Source of the DNA: Hornefia porci
Lineage (GTDB): Bacteria > Bacillota > Clostridia > Peptostreptococcales > Anaerovoracaceae
NCBI RefSeq assembly: GCF_001940235.1
Contig: NZ_MJIE01000001.1
Span: 2,046,001-2,110,000 of the forward strand
Length of the DNA: 64,000 nt
Reading direction: 5' to 3'
The notes beneath the pieces were generated by a model. It worked only from the letters and a program-made list of their open reading frames with translations. It did not search any database and was not told where the DNA came from. The position numbers and the translations under genes were made by a program. Of this stretch, positions 1-8,590 are shown in pieces. The stretch's first letter is position 1, and every line of letters starts with the position of its first letter.

Positions 1-819
1 TTCGCTCACGCCGCCGACTACAACCAAACAGAGCTGGTTGTGTCTGCGCTTCACAATGAAGACGGGTATTATTCCATTGACTACAGAGATCTGGCCCGCA
101 AAGCGGCGGATCCGGCGGTGAAGGTGCTGATTTTCTGCAATCCCCATAATCCGACGGGGCGAGTCTGGAATGAGGATGAGTTGCGACGTCTGGCTGATAT
201 TATTGTTTCCAATGATTTATGGGTGATTTCTGACGAGATTCACTGCGACCTCGTCCGCACCGGGATTACGCACATTCCGCTGGGGAAAATCATGCCGGAT
301 TATCCGAGACTGATTACCTGCATGTCTGCCAGTAAAACCTTCAATATGGCGGGGATGCTGTTTGCCAACGCGATTATCCGGGATGACCGAGAGCGCCGGA
401 AATTCCGTTCCAGAAACAAGCTTGCCGGGAACCTCAATCCGCTGTCACTTGCCGCACATAAGGCGGCGTATGAAGAGGGAGGCGAGTGGCTCCGCCAGCT
501 GAAGGAATATCTGGACGAGAACTTCCGGTTTGTAAAGGAATATTTTAACAGTGAACTTCCGGAGGCGGTCTGCGGAATCCCCGAGTCAACTTATCTTGAC
601 TGGGTGGATCTTCGTCCCTGTTTCCGGAACGTTCAGGGCGGTTTCGACGGTACGAACCTGCCGCTGTTCTTCGCGGAAAATGCCGGCATCCTGCTGGAAG
701 GCGGAGACCGGTTGTTTGTAGGCAGCGCAGAAGGCTTCGTCCGACTGAATCTCGCAATGCCCCGGAGTATTGTCGCTGCCGGTGTACAGCGCATGGTCGG
801 CGCAATAAAGCGCAGATAG
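1..819 (+). CDS. PatB/MalY-type PLP aminotransferase (5' end outside window)
   Basis: The frame is open from base 1, so only the C-terminal part of a class I/II PLP enzyme is present. The PLP-lysine motif SASKTFNMAGM lies at about 310-342, preceded by the cofactor aspartate in SDEIHCDL and by CNPHNPTGRVW. This motif set is typical of the PatB/MalY group (cystathionine beta-lyase or related C-S lyases), which release pyruvate, ammonia and a thiol from cystathionine or cysteine-like substrates. A GTG at 40 is an internal codon rather than a start, because homology-like sequence runs upstream of it. Substrate cannot be fixed without the missing N-terminus. Confidence 0.85.
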   Translation, partial: FAHAADYNQTELVVSALHNEDGYYSIDYRDLARKAADPAVKVLIFCNPHNPTGRVWNEDELRRLADIIVSNDLWVISDEIHCDLVRTGITHIPLGKIMPDYPRLITCMSASKTFNMAGMLFANAIIRDDRERRKFRSRNKLAGNLNPLSLAAHKAAYEEGGEWLRQLKEYLDENFRFVKEYFNSELPEAVCGIPESTYLDWVDLRPCFRNVQGGFDGTNLPLFFAENAGILLEGGDRLFVGSAEGFVRLNLAMPRSIVAAGVQRMVGAIKRR

Positions 820-858
820 GCTGCGGGGCACAAAAGACAACGAAATGGAATTAAAATG

Positions 859-898
859 GAATACCACGGTTGACAAATGGAATCAACCGTGGTATTCT
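859..898 (+). promoter_or_regulatory. Sigma-A promoter embedded in a perfect 15-bp inverted repeat
   Basis: TTGACA (870-875) and TATTCT (893-898) are separated by 17 bp. The arms GAATACCACGGTTGA (859-873) and its exact complement (883-897) are separated by 9 bp, so the -35 lies at the end of the left arm and the -10 in the right arm. There is no T-run, which argues against a terminator. The best reading is an operator-promoter, probably autoregulatory for the HTH protein that follows. Confidence 0.7.
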
Positions 899-943
899 TA
901 TGGAAAGAAATGGTAAGAGGAACAAAGGAAGAAAGGAACAAAG

Positions 944-1762
944 ATGTTAAAGATTCAGGAACTGAAGGCGCTGAAACGCGAGAAGGGTTATACGAATGAA
1001 ATGCTTGCGGAGCTTTCGGGTGTTCCGCTGGGTACTGTTCAGAAGGTGCTGGGCGGAACAACCAAAGCCCCGCGCCGGGAAACACTGATGAAGCTGGAAC
1101 ACGCGCTGACATCGGCCGGTTCCGCTTTGCTCCGGGAGAGTCCTTTTGCATATGACGCCGGGGCAGAAGGGAAACAGGGAAACTATACATTAGAGGATTA
1201 TTATAATATGCCGGATGAACGTCGGGTCGAGCTTATTGATGGAGTGATTTACGATATGACGGCGCCGTCAACAGTTCATCAGTTCGTTACAGGAGCGGTT
1301 TTTAATCAGATATTCAATGTGTTCATGGAGCATGACGGAAACTGTCTTCCGATTCTTTCACCGATTGATGTGCAGCTCGACGGTGATGAACAGACGGATG
1401 AACGGGAAATGAGGAAACAGACGGTTGTACAGCCGGATCTGATTATACTCTGCGACCCGCGGAAAAACGCAGGCGGGAGGATCTGCGGAGCACCGGATTT
1501 CGTCATGGAGGTCGTTTCTCCCGGGAGTCGCCGAAGGGACATGGTGATTAAACTGAATAAATATATGAATGCCGGCGTCAGAGAATACTGGATAGCCGAC
1601 CCGTGTGAGGAACGTGTTATCGTGTATGATTTCAGCGGAGAGGATTTTCCGCGTTACTACACCTTTGACGATTCGGTTCCCGTGATGATTTCGGGAGGAG
1701 AGCTTTGCGTTGATTTTCATCGAATAAAGGAGAAAAAGGACCGTTTCTTCCCTTCTGAATAA
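944..1762 (+). CDS. XRE-type HTH fused to Uma2-family putative endonuclease
   Basis: Residues 1-60 form a helix-turn-helix (MLAELSGVPLGTVQKVL) of the XRE/Cro kind. Residues about 80-265 match the Uma2 (DUF820) PD-(D/E)XK-like fold: ELIDGVIYDM, PDLIILCD, GAPDFVMEVVSPGS, and GVREYWIADP. Uma2 proteins are putative nucleases of unknown role that are very common in cyanobacteria; a fused DNA-binding domain suggests site-specific action or self-regulation. The start ATG follows AGGAAGAAAGGAAC. The gene stands alone behind a palindromic promoter. Catalysis is not demonstrated for this family, so nuclease activity is inference. Confidence 0.75.
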   Translation: MLKIQELKALKREKGYTNEMLAELSGVPLGTVQKVLGGTTKAPRRETLMKLEHALTSAGSALLRESPFAYDAGAEGKQGNYTLEDYYNMPDERRVELIDGVIYDMTAPSTVHQFVTGAVFNQIFNVFMEHDGNCLPILSPIDVQLDGDEQTDEREMRKQTVVQPDLIILCDPRKNAGGRICGAPDFVMEVVSPGSRRRDMVIKLNKYMNAGVREYWIADPCEERVIVYDFSGEDFPRYYTFDDSVPVMISGGELCVDFHRIKEKKDRFFPSE

Positions 1763-1890
1763 CTTCTGCCCGTGAGTTACTGTGATGCGCGCCCCACGGC
1801 GCAGTCAGCCGGCCTTTGTCCGCCGGTCGGCCGGTGAGTGATTCGTCTGATTATGCTCATTCGGCTGTATGATTCCGCAAGGGAGGCATC

Positions 1891-1941
1891 AAAAAAACTG
1901 CGGAGCGCCGACAAACCATATAGGCCCGCCGTGCTCCGCAG
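1891..1941 (-). terminator. Rho-independent terminator of purB-purA-alr
   Basis: Read on the minus strand, CTGCGGAGC (1941-1933) pairs with GCTCCGCAG (1906-1898) and is followed by seven T. It lies 46 bp after the alr stop codon. Confidence 0.85.
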
Positions 1942-1986
1942 CTCCCGTTAACCGGCTGCAGGCCGGAAAATGCTTTCAAATGAGGG

Positions 1987-3126
1987 CTATTTCACGAACA
2001 CCTTGGGCAGTCTCTGACCGAACGCACAGGTGATCTCGTAGTTGATGGTTCCCGTCGCGTCTGCGATATCGTCTGCGGAGATGGTGTTGACGCCGTCGGT
2101 TCCCATGACGATAACCTCGTCGCCTACCTTGACGCCCGGAACATCGGTAACGTCAACCATGAACTGGTCCATACAGATGTTGCCGGCAACGTTGCAGATC
2201 TGTCCGTTGACGATGACTCTGGCCTTAGCCGAGTAAGGACGCGGGTAGCCGTCAGCATACCCCAGACCGACTGTCGCGATGGCGGAAGGACGGTTCGCGA
2301 TGAATTTCCGCCCGTATCCGCAGGAGAAGCCCGGCGGGACATACTTCAGATGAACGATATTGGCCTTTACCTGCATGACGGGTTTGAGACTCAGCTGGTT
2401 CTTGTCCACCTCGTGGGAGGGGTACTGGCCGTACAGAATGATTCCCGGGCGGCATCCGTCGAACAGAACCGTCGGAAGCTCCATGATGGAAGCGCTGTTT
2501 GCCAGCGTCCGGAAAGGAAGGGGAATTCCTGCCTGTGTTACGGCGTCGTAGAACCGGTTGTACCTTGCCTCCTGCTCATGGGAGAAGGTTTTGTCGAAGG
2601 CGTCTGCCGTAGCCATATGGGAGAACATTCCCAGGATGCGGATGTTCGGGAGCACCGCGATGCGACGGATGTCCTCGATGGCATAGTTGAGGTCGTCTGC
2701 CAGATAACCGATGCGGCCCATACCGGTATCGACGGCAATCAGGCAGTCGATGGTCTTGCCCCGCGCGGCTGCCGCGTCGCTGATGGCGCGGGCGTTTCTG
2801 GAATCATCCACGACAGGGATGATGTCGTACTGCGCCAGAATATCGACATACATATCCGGCGTCAGGCCCAGACAGATGATGCGCTCTGTGGCTCCGGCCT
2901 CTCTCAGCGTGATTGCCTCCTGAAGAGTTGCGATAGCGAAGGTTTTGACACCGTTTTCGCGAAGAACCTCAGCACACTGAATGGCGCCATGACCGTAAGC
3001 GTCCGCCTTGATGACCCCGATAAATTCTCTGTCGTTTCCCATCTTGGCGCGAATCTGCTTTACATTGTAGTCGAAGTTACTCAGATTGATTTCGGCCCAT
3101 GCGGGTCTGATTGCTTCTTTATACAT
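1987..3126 (-). CDS. alr: Alanine racemase
   Basis: A 379-residue PLP enzyme interconverting L- and D-alanine for peptidoglycan synthesis in the cytoplasm. The PLP-lysine segment VIKADAYGHGA is near residues 38-48, and the second catalytic base, tyrosine, is in GLGYADGYPR near residues 270-280. Length is normal for Alr. The ATG at 3126 is preceded by AGAAGG at good spacing. It is the last gene of a purB-purA-alr unit, 39 bp after purA, and is followed by a strong terminator. The coupling of a wall gene with AMP synthesis is unusual in function but tight in spacing, so cotranscription is likely. Confidence 0.95.
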   Translation of the reverse strand: MYKEAIRPAWAEINLSNFDYNVKQIRAKMGNDREFIGVIKADAYGHGAIQCAEVLRENGVKTFAIATLQEAITLREAGATERIICLGLTPDMYVDILAQYDIIPVVDDSRNARAISDAAAARGKTIDCLIAVDTGMGRIGYLADDLNYAIEDIRRIAVLPNIRILGMFSHMATADAFDKTFSHEQEARYNRFYDAVTQAGIPLPFRTLANSASIMELPTVLFDGCRPGIILYGQYPSHEVDKNQLSLKPVMQVKANIVHLKYVPPGFSCGYGRKFIANRPSAIATVGLGYADGYPRPYSAKARVIVNGQICNVAGNICMDQFMVDVTDVPGVKVGDEVIVMGTDGVNTISADDIADATGTINYEITCAFGQRLPKVFVK

Positions 3127-3165
3127 ATGCTGTACCTTCTTTCGTATAACAAATAATAATTGAGA

Positions 3166-4455
3166 CTAGATCAGCGGCTTGCGGAGAATGATGTCTTCGC
3201 GGGCCGGGCCATTGGAGACCATGGTAATCGGGAAGCCGAGCTGACGCTCGATTTCATTCACGTACTCCCGGCATTCCGCCGGCAGTTCTTCAAAGGTCCG
3301 GATGCCTGTGATGTCAGACTTCCAGCCCTTCATCATTTTATAGATAGGCTTGCATTGTCCGAGGTCGGTGACGTGCGGGAAATCCTGAATTTTCCTTCCG
3401 TCGATCTCGTAGCCGATGCAGAGCGGGATCTCGTCCAGATAGCCGAGGGGATCCACGACCGTCAGGGCAACGTCGGTGGCGCCCTGAATCATACAGCCGT
3501 ACCGGGAGGCGACGCAGTCATACCAGCCGACTCTCCGCGGGCGGCCTGTGGTCGCACCGTATTCACCGCCGTCTCCGCCGCGTCTGCGCAGCTCCTCGGC
3601 TTCTTCGCCGAAGATTTCAGTCACAAAGTCTCCGCCGCCGACGCTGGAGGAATAGGCTTTTGTGACAGCGACAATCTGACGGATCTCATAAGGCGGAATG
3701 CCGGCTCCCGCGCCGCCGTAGCCGGCGATGGGGTTTGAAGAGGTGACCATCGGATAGATTCCGTGGTCGATGTCCTTCATGGTTCCGAGCTGGCCTTCCA
3801 GGAGAATTGTTTTGTTGTCGCGGATAGCCTGATTCAGGAATGCGGCGGCGCTCCCCACATAGGGACGGATCTTCTCCCGCAGATCCAAAATCTTCTCGTA
3901 CACCTCCTCCGGAACCAGAGCAGGCTTGTGATAGAGGCTGGTGAACAGGGCATTCTTGATGGTGCACACGTTGTTCACCCGCTCTTTCAGCGGTTCCTCA
4001 GGCATGAAGAGCTCGTTGACCTGAAAGCCGATCTTGGCGTATTTGTCGGAATAGCAAGGTGCGATTCCGGACTTGGTGGAGCCGTATGCGTGACCGGCCA
4101 GACGCTCTTCCTCGTACCCGTCCTGCAGGATGTGATAGGGCATGACAACGTGCGCCCGGTCGGAAACCAGAATGTCCGGCTGCGGAACGCCCTTCGAGAC
4201 GATGTCCTTCACTTCATTGACGAATTTATCGATATCCAGCGCGACGCCGTTTCCGAGAACGCAGGTGGTGTTCTCGTTGAAGACGCCGGACGGCATCATG
4301 TGAAGAGAGAATTTTCCATATTTGTTCTTGATCGTGTGACCGGCGTTGGCGCCGCCCTGGAACCGGACGACTATATCCGCCTCCTGTGCCAGGACATCGG
4401 TGATTTTGCCCTTGCCTTCGTCACCCCAGTTTGCTCCTACGATTGCTTTGACCAT
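3166..4455 (-). CDS. purA: Adenylosuccinate synthetase
   Basis: A 429-residue enzyme that joins IMP and aspartate using GTP to form adenylosuccinate, the first committed step to AMP. The N-terminal GTP-binding loop GANWGDEGKGKITD and the later GAGIPPYEIRQIV and GRPRRVGWYD segments are typical of PurA. Full length. AGGAGG precedes the ATG. It lies 41 bp downstream of purB, which uses its product, so both AMP-branch steps sit in one operon. Confidence 0.96.
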   Translation of the reverse strand: MVKAIVGANWGDEGKGKITDVLAQEADIVVRFQGGANAGHTIKNKYGKFSLHMMPSGVFNENTTCVLGNGVALDIDKFVNEVKDIVSKGVPQPDILVSDRAHVVMPYHILQDGYEEERLAGHAYGSTKSGIAPCYSDKYAKIGFQVNELFMPEEPLKERVNNVCTIKNALFTSLYHKPALVPEEVYEKILDLREKIRPYVGSAAAFLNQAIRDNKTILLEGQLGTMKDIDHGIYPMVTSSNPIAGYGGAGAGIPPYEIRQIVAVTKAYSSSVGGGDFVTEIFGEEAEELRRRGGDGGEYGATTGRPRRVGWYDCVASRYGCMIQGATDVALTVVDPLGYLDEIPLCIGYEIDGRKIQDFPHVTDLGQCKPIYKMMKGWKSDITGIRTFEELPAECREYVNEIERQLGFPITMVSNGPAREDIILRKPLI

Positions 4456-4496
4456 AAAACGTTTCCTCCTGTCAAAGATCCTCAGAAATGAGGATG

Positions 4497-5933
4497 CTAT
4501 ACATTGATTTCCGCCTCGACGCCCAGTACGTCTCTGTTGGCGGACAGAACAGGCTTTATGACCCCGTCAAGAAACTCGAGTGTCTGCTCCGCAGACCTTC
4601 CAATGTAATTCTCTGGCTTCATAACCTTCTGTAAAGCCTCTTTGCTTATGTGGAAGGCGGGATCGGCCGCGATGCGATCCAGAAGATCGTTGGGCTTTCC
4701 CTCCTCCTTGACTGTTTTTCCGGCCTCCATCGAGAGCTCGCGAATGCGTTCGTGGAGCTCCTGCCGGTCGCCGCCGGCCTTGACGGCGTCCATCAGAATG
4801 TTCTCCGTCGCCATGAACGGGAGCTCTGCCGTCAGGTGCGCCTCGATGACCTTCGGATAAACCACGAGACCCTCGGAGATGTTGATGTACAGCTCGAGAA
4901 TGCTGTCCGTGGCGAGGAACGCCTCGGAAACGCTGATTCTCTTGTTGGCGGAATCGTCCAGCGTCCGTTCAAACCACTGGGTCGCCGCCGTCAGCTGCGG
5001 ATTCATGGCGTCGCTGATCACGTAGTTCGCCAGGGACGCCATGCGCTCTGAGCGCATGGGGTTCCGCTTATATGCCATGGCAGAGGAGCCGATCTGATGC
5101 TTTTCAAAGGGCTCTTCGACCTCCTTCATATGCTGCAGCAGACGGATGTCGTTACTGAATTTATGCGCGGACTGCGCGATGCCGGCCAGCACGTTCAATA
5201 CGCGGCTGTCCACCTTCCGGGAGTAGGTCTGCCCGGAAACCGGGTAGCACGCCTCGAATCCCATTTTGTCCGCGATTTTCTGGTCCAGCGCCTTGCATTT
5301 CTCGTGGTCGCCGCCGAAAAGCTCCAGAAAGGAAGCCTGTGTTCCCGTCGTTCCCTTGGAACCCAGCAGCCGGACGGTGCTGAGAACATAATCCAGATCG
5401 CCCAGATCCATAACCAGGTCGTTCAGCCACAGTGTCGCTCGCTTGCCCACGGTGGTGGGCTGGGCGGCCTGATAGTGCGTATAGGCCAGACAGGGCTGCG
5501 AACGATATTTTTCCGCAAAATCGGCCAGGTGGTCGATGGCGTTTATCAGCTTGGCGCGGATCAGCTTCAGCGCTTCTGTCATGATGATCAGGTCAGTGTT
5601 GTCGCCGACGTAGCAGGATGTCGCGCCGAGGTGAATGATTCCCTTCGCCTTAGGGCACTGTACTCCGTATGCGTAGACGTGAGACATGACGTCGTGCCGT
5701 ACTTCCTTCTCCCTTGCTTTGGCAACATCATAATTGATGTCGTCCTTGTGGGCGATGAGTTCGTCGATCTGTTCCTGGGTGATGTCCAGGCCCAGCTCCT
5801 TCTCCGCCTCCGCCAGAGCGATCCACAGCCTGCGCCAGGTACGGAACTTCATCTCCGGCGAAAAAAGGTACTTCATTTCCGCACTCGGATACCGTTCCGA
5901 AAGTGGACTTGTATAGCCAGTATAATCTGCCAT
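4497..5933 (-). CDS. purB: Adenylosuccinate lyase
   Basis: A 478-residue fumarase/aspartase-superfamily enzyme acting twice in purine synthesis (SAICAR to AICAR, and adenylosuccinate to AMP), releasing fumarate. The superfamily signature is clear at GSSAMAYKRNPMRSERM, with TSCYVGDNTDL and AYTHYQAAQPTTVGKR as further active-site segments. AGGAGG sits 7 bp before the ATG. It is the first gene of the purB-purA-alr operon, behind a near-consensus promoter. Confidence 0.96.
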   Translation of the reverse strand: MADYTGYTSPLSERYPSAEMKYLFSPEMKFRTWRRLWIALAEAEKELGLDITQEQIDELIAHKDDINYDVAKAREKEVRHDVMSHVYAYGVQCPKAKGIIHLGATSCYVGDNTDLIIMTEALKLIRAKLINAIDHLADFAEKYRSQPCLAYTHYQAAQPTTVGKRATLWLNDLVMDLGDLDYVLSTVRLLGSKGTTGTQASFLELFGGDHEKCKALDQKIADKMGFEACYPVSGQTYSRKVDSRVLNVLAGIAQSAHKFSNDIRLLQHMKEVEEPFEKHQIGSSAMAYKRNPMRSERMASLANYVISDAMNPQLTAATQWFERTLDDSANKRISVSEAFLATDSILELYINISEGLVVYPKVIEAHLTAELPFMATENILMDAVKAGGDRQELHERIRELSMEAGKTVKEEGKPNDLLDRIAADPAFHISKEALQKVMKPENYIGRSAEQTLEFLDGVIKPVLSANRDVLGVEAEINV

Positions 5934-5971
5934 TCATTTTCCTCCTGTACATACAGTTTAATCCATTTTTG

Positions 5972-6000
5972 ATTATAGCATCTGAACCATGCATTTTCAA
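5972..6000 (-). promoter_or_regulatory. Sigma-A promoter of purB-purA-alr
   Basis: On the minus strand TTGAAA (6000-5995), a 17-bp spacer, and TATAAT (5977-5972). It lies about 40 bp upstream of the purB ATG. No guanine riboswitch or PurBox was recognised by eye. Confidence 0.8.
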
Positions 6001-6238
6001 CCCCGATTAGGCAATGGAGTCGCGGGAAAGTGGCATGAAATGAGTGCTTCGGACCGATTCGGCGGAGCTGAGCGATAAGAAAACGACCATGCCGGAGTAT
6101 TTCTGCTCTGACATGATCGCCGTTTTCTTTGTATAATGCCCGGAAATGCCTTTGTTCATGCCCGCGGCACACCCGCGCCCGTCCGCGTCCGTCTTTGCTG
6201 CGGCTCGCGATCCGTTCACATGACCTTTGCTGCCGCCT

Positions 6239-7597
6239 CTAGAACGATGTTTTACTGGTGTATTTCCAGATGCCCATTTTCTCCGCGTTCTTAATCAGGT
6301 CCTCGCGGAAATCGGGGTGGGCGATGTTAATCAGCGCTTCTGCCCGCTCCCAGGTGGACTTGCCCTTCAGGTCGGCGGCGCCGTATTCGGTGACAATGTA
6401 ATGCGTGGCCATACGCGGCGTGGTGACGATGGAGCCCGGCTTCAGCATCGGAGCGATGAGGGATTCCACGGTGCCGTCCGGCAGTGCCCGCGTCGAGGGG
6501 GTACAAATGAAACTTTTGCCGCCTTCCGACTGGAAGGCGCCCATCACGAAGTCCAGCTGTCCGCCGGTGCCGGAGATCTGCTGGTGCCCTACGGATTCGG
6601 AACATACCTGTCCGTACAGATCGACCTGAATGCAGCTGTTTACTGATACGAAATTCTTAATGCTGGAAATTATGTGCACATTATTTACATAGTTTACCGG
6701 CGCATTGCAGCAGATCGGGTTGTTGTCGATGAAATCGTACAGCCTCTGCGTACCGCCGGCAAAGGTATAGAGGGCCTTGCCTTTGTCTACGTTTTTGTTC
6801 CCGGTGAGCTTGCCTGCTTCGAAGAGATCCACGTAGGCGTCAACGAACATCTCTGTGTGCGCGTTGATGTTGCGGATGTCTGACTGTGCCAGCATCTTTC
6901 CGATGGTGGAGGGCAGAGCGCCGATTCCCAGCTGCAGTGTACTGTGGGACTTGATGCGTTCGACGACGTGGGAGGCGATCATCCGGTCGATTTTGCTCCC
7001 CGGCTTGTCCGGCATCTGGGCCAGAGGCGTGTTGGAGCCTTCCACCACATAGTCGATGCCGTACAGGTTCAGCTGAGTCTGGTGCCCCAGCGCGATGGGC
7101 ATGTTTTCGTTGACCTCGACGATGATCTTCTTGGCGGCCTTGATTACGCCCCACATGTCCGCGACCTGGGGACCCAGGTTGAAGTTCCCGTGCTTGTCCA
7201 TGGGCGCCACCTGAAACATGGCGATGTCGATGCCCGACGGATTGTTGATCCAGTATTTCGGCAGCTCGGAAAACAGCATGGGGATATACCAGCAGCGTCC
7301 GTTTTTGGACATCAGCCGGTCGAATCCGCTGAAATGCGCCGACGCGAATTTCACCTGATCGTTGGAGGAAGTCGCCTCGTAAAGGGCGAAGGGCTTCTCC
7401 CGGATGGATACGGTACTGATCACCTCTACGCCGTGAAGCTCGTCCGCACGCTTGGCCAGCGCCTCGTCGATGTCCACAACCGCGCCGCAGCCCAGTCCGT
7501 AGTGGATCCGATCACCGGGGCGCACCATCGCAGCCGCTTCATCTGCCGTGATCAGTTTTTTCTTATATTCTTCCGCTAAAGTCGAAACCTTGTACAT
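6239..7597 (-). CDS. Acetate/butyrate-type CoA-transferase (acetyl-CoA hydrolase/transferase family)
   Basis: A 452-residue member of the family containing butyryl-CoA:acetate and 4-hydroxybutyrate CoA-transferases, which move CoA between a carboxylate and an acyl-CoA in fermentation. The likely catalytic glutamate is E249 in NAHTEMFVDAY; GIGALPSTIGKML and GTGGQLDFVMGA are family-typical CoA-site segments. GGAAGG precedes the ATG. It is monocistronic, with a sigma-A promoter and a Rex-like operator upstream. A paralogue lies at 62617-63999. Substrate choice (butyrate, 4-hydroxybutyrate, other) cannot be read from sequence alone. Confidence 0.88.
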   Translation of the reverse strand: MYKVSTLAEEYKKKLITADEAAAMVRPGDRIHYGLGCGAVVDIDEALAKRADELHGVEVISTVSIREKPFALYEATSSNDQVKFASAHFSGFDRLMSKNGRCWYIPMLFSELPKYWINNPSGIDIAMFQVAPMDKHGNFNLGPQVADMWGVIKAAKKIIVEVNENMPIALGHQTQLNLYGIDYVVEGSNTPLAQMPDKPGSKIDRMIASHVVERIKSHSTLQLGIGALPSTIGKMLAQSDIRNINAHTEMFVDAYVDLFEAGKLTGNKNVDKGKALYTFAGGTQRLYDFIDNNPICCNAPVNYVNNVHIISSIKNFVSVNSCIQVDLYGQVCSESVGHQQISGTGGQLDFVMGAFQSEGGKSFICTPSTRALPDGTVESLIAPMLKPGSIVTTPRMATHYIVTEYGAADLKGKSTWERAEALINIAHPDFREDLIKNAEKMGIWKYTSKTSF

Positions 7598-7705
7598 TCA
7601 GGCCTTCCTTTCTTCTTCTGTGGCGGCGTGCCGTCTGCGCCGGGCTCGTGCTTTGTACAAAAATCGCCGTACCCCGGCAGCGTGTCCTTCCGGCCCGCCG
7701 GCCGC

Positions 7706-7723
7706 TTGTTAACTTTCTAACAA
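7706..7723 (-). promoter_or_regulatory. Rex-like operator at the CoA-transferase start site
   Basis: TTGTTAACTTTCTAACAA fits the clostridial Rex consensus TTGTTAA-N4-TTAACAA with one mismatch. It lies just downstream of the -10, across the expected transcription start. Rex is an NADH-sensing repressor of fermentation genes. The match is seen; binding is inference. Confidence 0.6.
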
Positions 7724-7727
7724 TCCA

Positions 7728-7756
7728 ATTGTACTACATTGGCGGAAGGTTAGCAA
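7728..7756 (-). promoter_or_regulatory. Sigma-A promoter of the CoA-transferase
   Basis: On the minus strand TTGCTA (7756-7751), 17 bp, TACAAT (7733-7728). The leader is about 125 nt. Confidence 0.65.
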
Positions 7757-7780
7757 CCTGTTTATTCAAAAATATCCGGC

Positions 7781-8590
7781 TTAATCGCGCATCATTGACG
7801 GAGCCCCTGCCGAGCCGCCGGATGAGCTCGCGACCGCGCCGCCGGATGAAGCTCCGAAGGTTTCGCTGTTCAGTTCGCGGAGTTCTCTGGCCAGCCGCAT
7901 TCCGGTTTCTGTGCCTGAGAAGGTGTGGGAGCCCAGTCTGCGAACGGGCATGGCCCCCATCAGTGAATTGGTCAGAAACATTTCCTCGCATGCGGCGGCG
8001 TCCTCCGGCCGGAGGATTTCTTCACGGATTTCGCACCGCTCCATGAGAACCTCCCGGGCGATGCCGGGCAGCAGACCGCAGGAGACAGGCGGCGTGACGA
8101 TGCTCCCGTCCCGCACAAAAAACACATTGGACACCGCGCCCTCTGTAATTTCGCCGCGGGTGTTCAAAAAGACGGGCTCATCGACGCCCCGCGCGGCGGC
8201 TCGTCTTTTTTCGAGGATGCAGTCTCCGTAGTTCAGAGTTTTGCGGAAGACCAGCGGAGAGGTTTCGTTCCTGTGCACAGAGGAGTATGCGGCGACAAAA
8301 GCTGATTCGGCTGTCTGCCGGTCGTAGGGGTTCGGCCGAATCGTCGTCAGTATATTTTGTTCTGAAATCGTAAGCTTCAGCGCATAACGCCCATGCCGCA
8401 GCCGCGGCTCCTCCAGCGCCGTTCCCAGGGCTTTGCCGATTTCTCCGCCTGTCCGGGCGATTCCCAGAAAGATCAGCGCCTCCGCCAGCCGCCGCAGGTG
8501 CCGGTCTGCCCAGACGGGCTTTCCGTACTCGACCGCAATAGTTTCAAATGCTCCCAGCCCGAAGAAATATCCTTCGTCTTCTTTTATCAT
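7781..8590 (-). CDS. pabC: Aminodeoxychorismate lyase-like class IV aminotransferase
   Basis: A 269-residue fold-type IV PLP enzyme. The PLP lysine is in LVFRKTLNYGDCIL, and NTRGEITEGAVSNVFFV is the class IV signature. In this operon it should convert 4-amino-4-deoxychorismate to p-aminobenzoate and pyruvate for folate. The start at 8590 is chosen because MIKEDEGYFFGLG begins the domain and overlaps the pabB stop as ATGA, implying translational coupling; a longer frame to 8803 only shadows pabB. The C-terminal 25 residues are Ser/Gly/Ala-rich and low complexity. Confidence 0.87.
   Translation of the reverse strand: MIKEDEGYFFGLGAFETIAVEYGKPVWADRHLRRLAEALIFLGIARTGGEIGKALGTALEEPRLRHGRYALKLTISEQNILTTIRPNPYDRQTAESAFVAAYSSVHRNETSPLVFRKTLNYGDCILEKRRAAARGVDEPVFLNTRGEITEGAVSNVFFVRDGSIVTPPVSCGLLPGIAREVLMERCEIREEILRPEDAAACEEMFLTNSLMGAMPVRRLGSHTFSGTETGMRLARELRELNSETFGASSGGAVASSSGGSAGAPSMMRD

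Noticed and set aside
6077..6129. Possible hairpin AAGAAAACG ... CGTTTTCTT between purB and the CoA-transferase
   Set aside because: The stem is interrupted and no clear T-tract pairs with it; too weak to call.
6108..6137. CTGACA-18 bp-TATAAT promoter-like sequence on the plus strand
   Set aside because: It faces into the 3' end of a minus-strand gene with no plus-strand gene behind it; likely chance.
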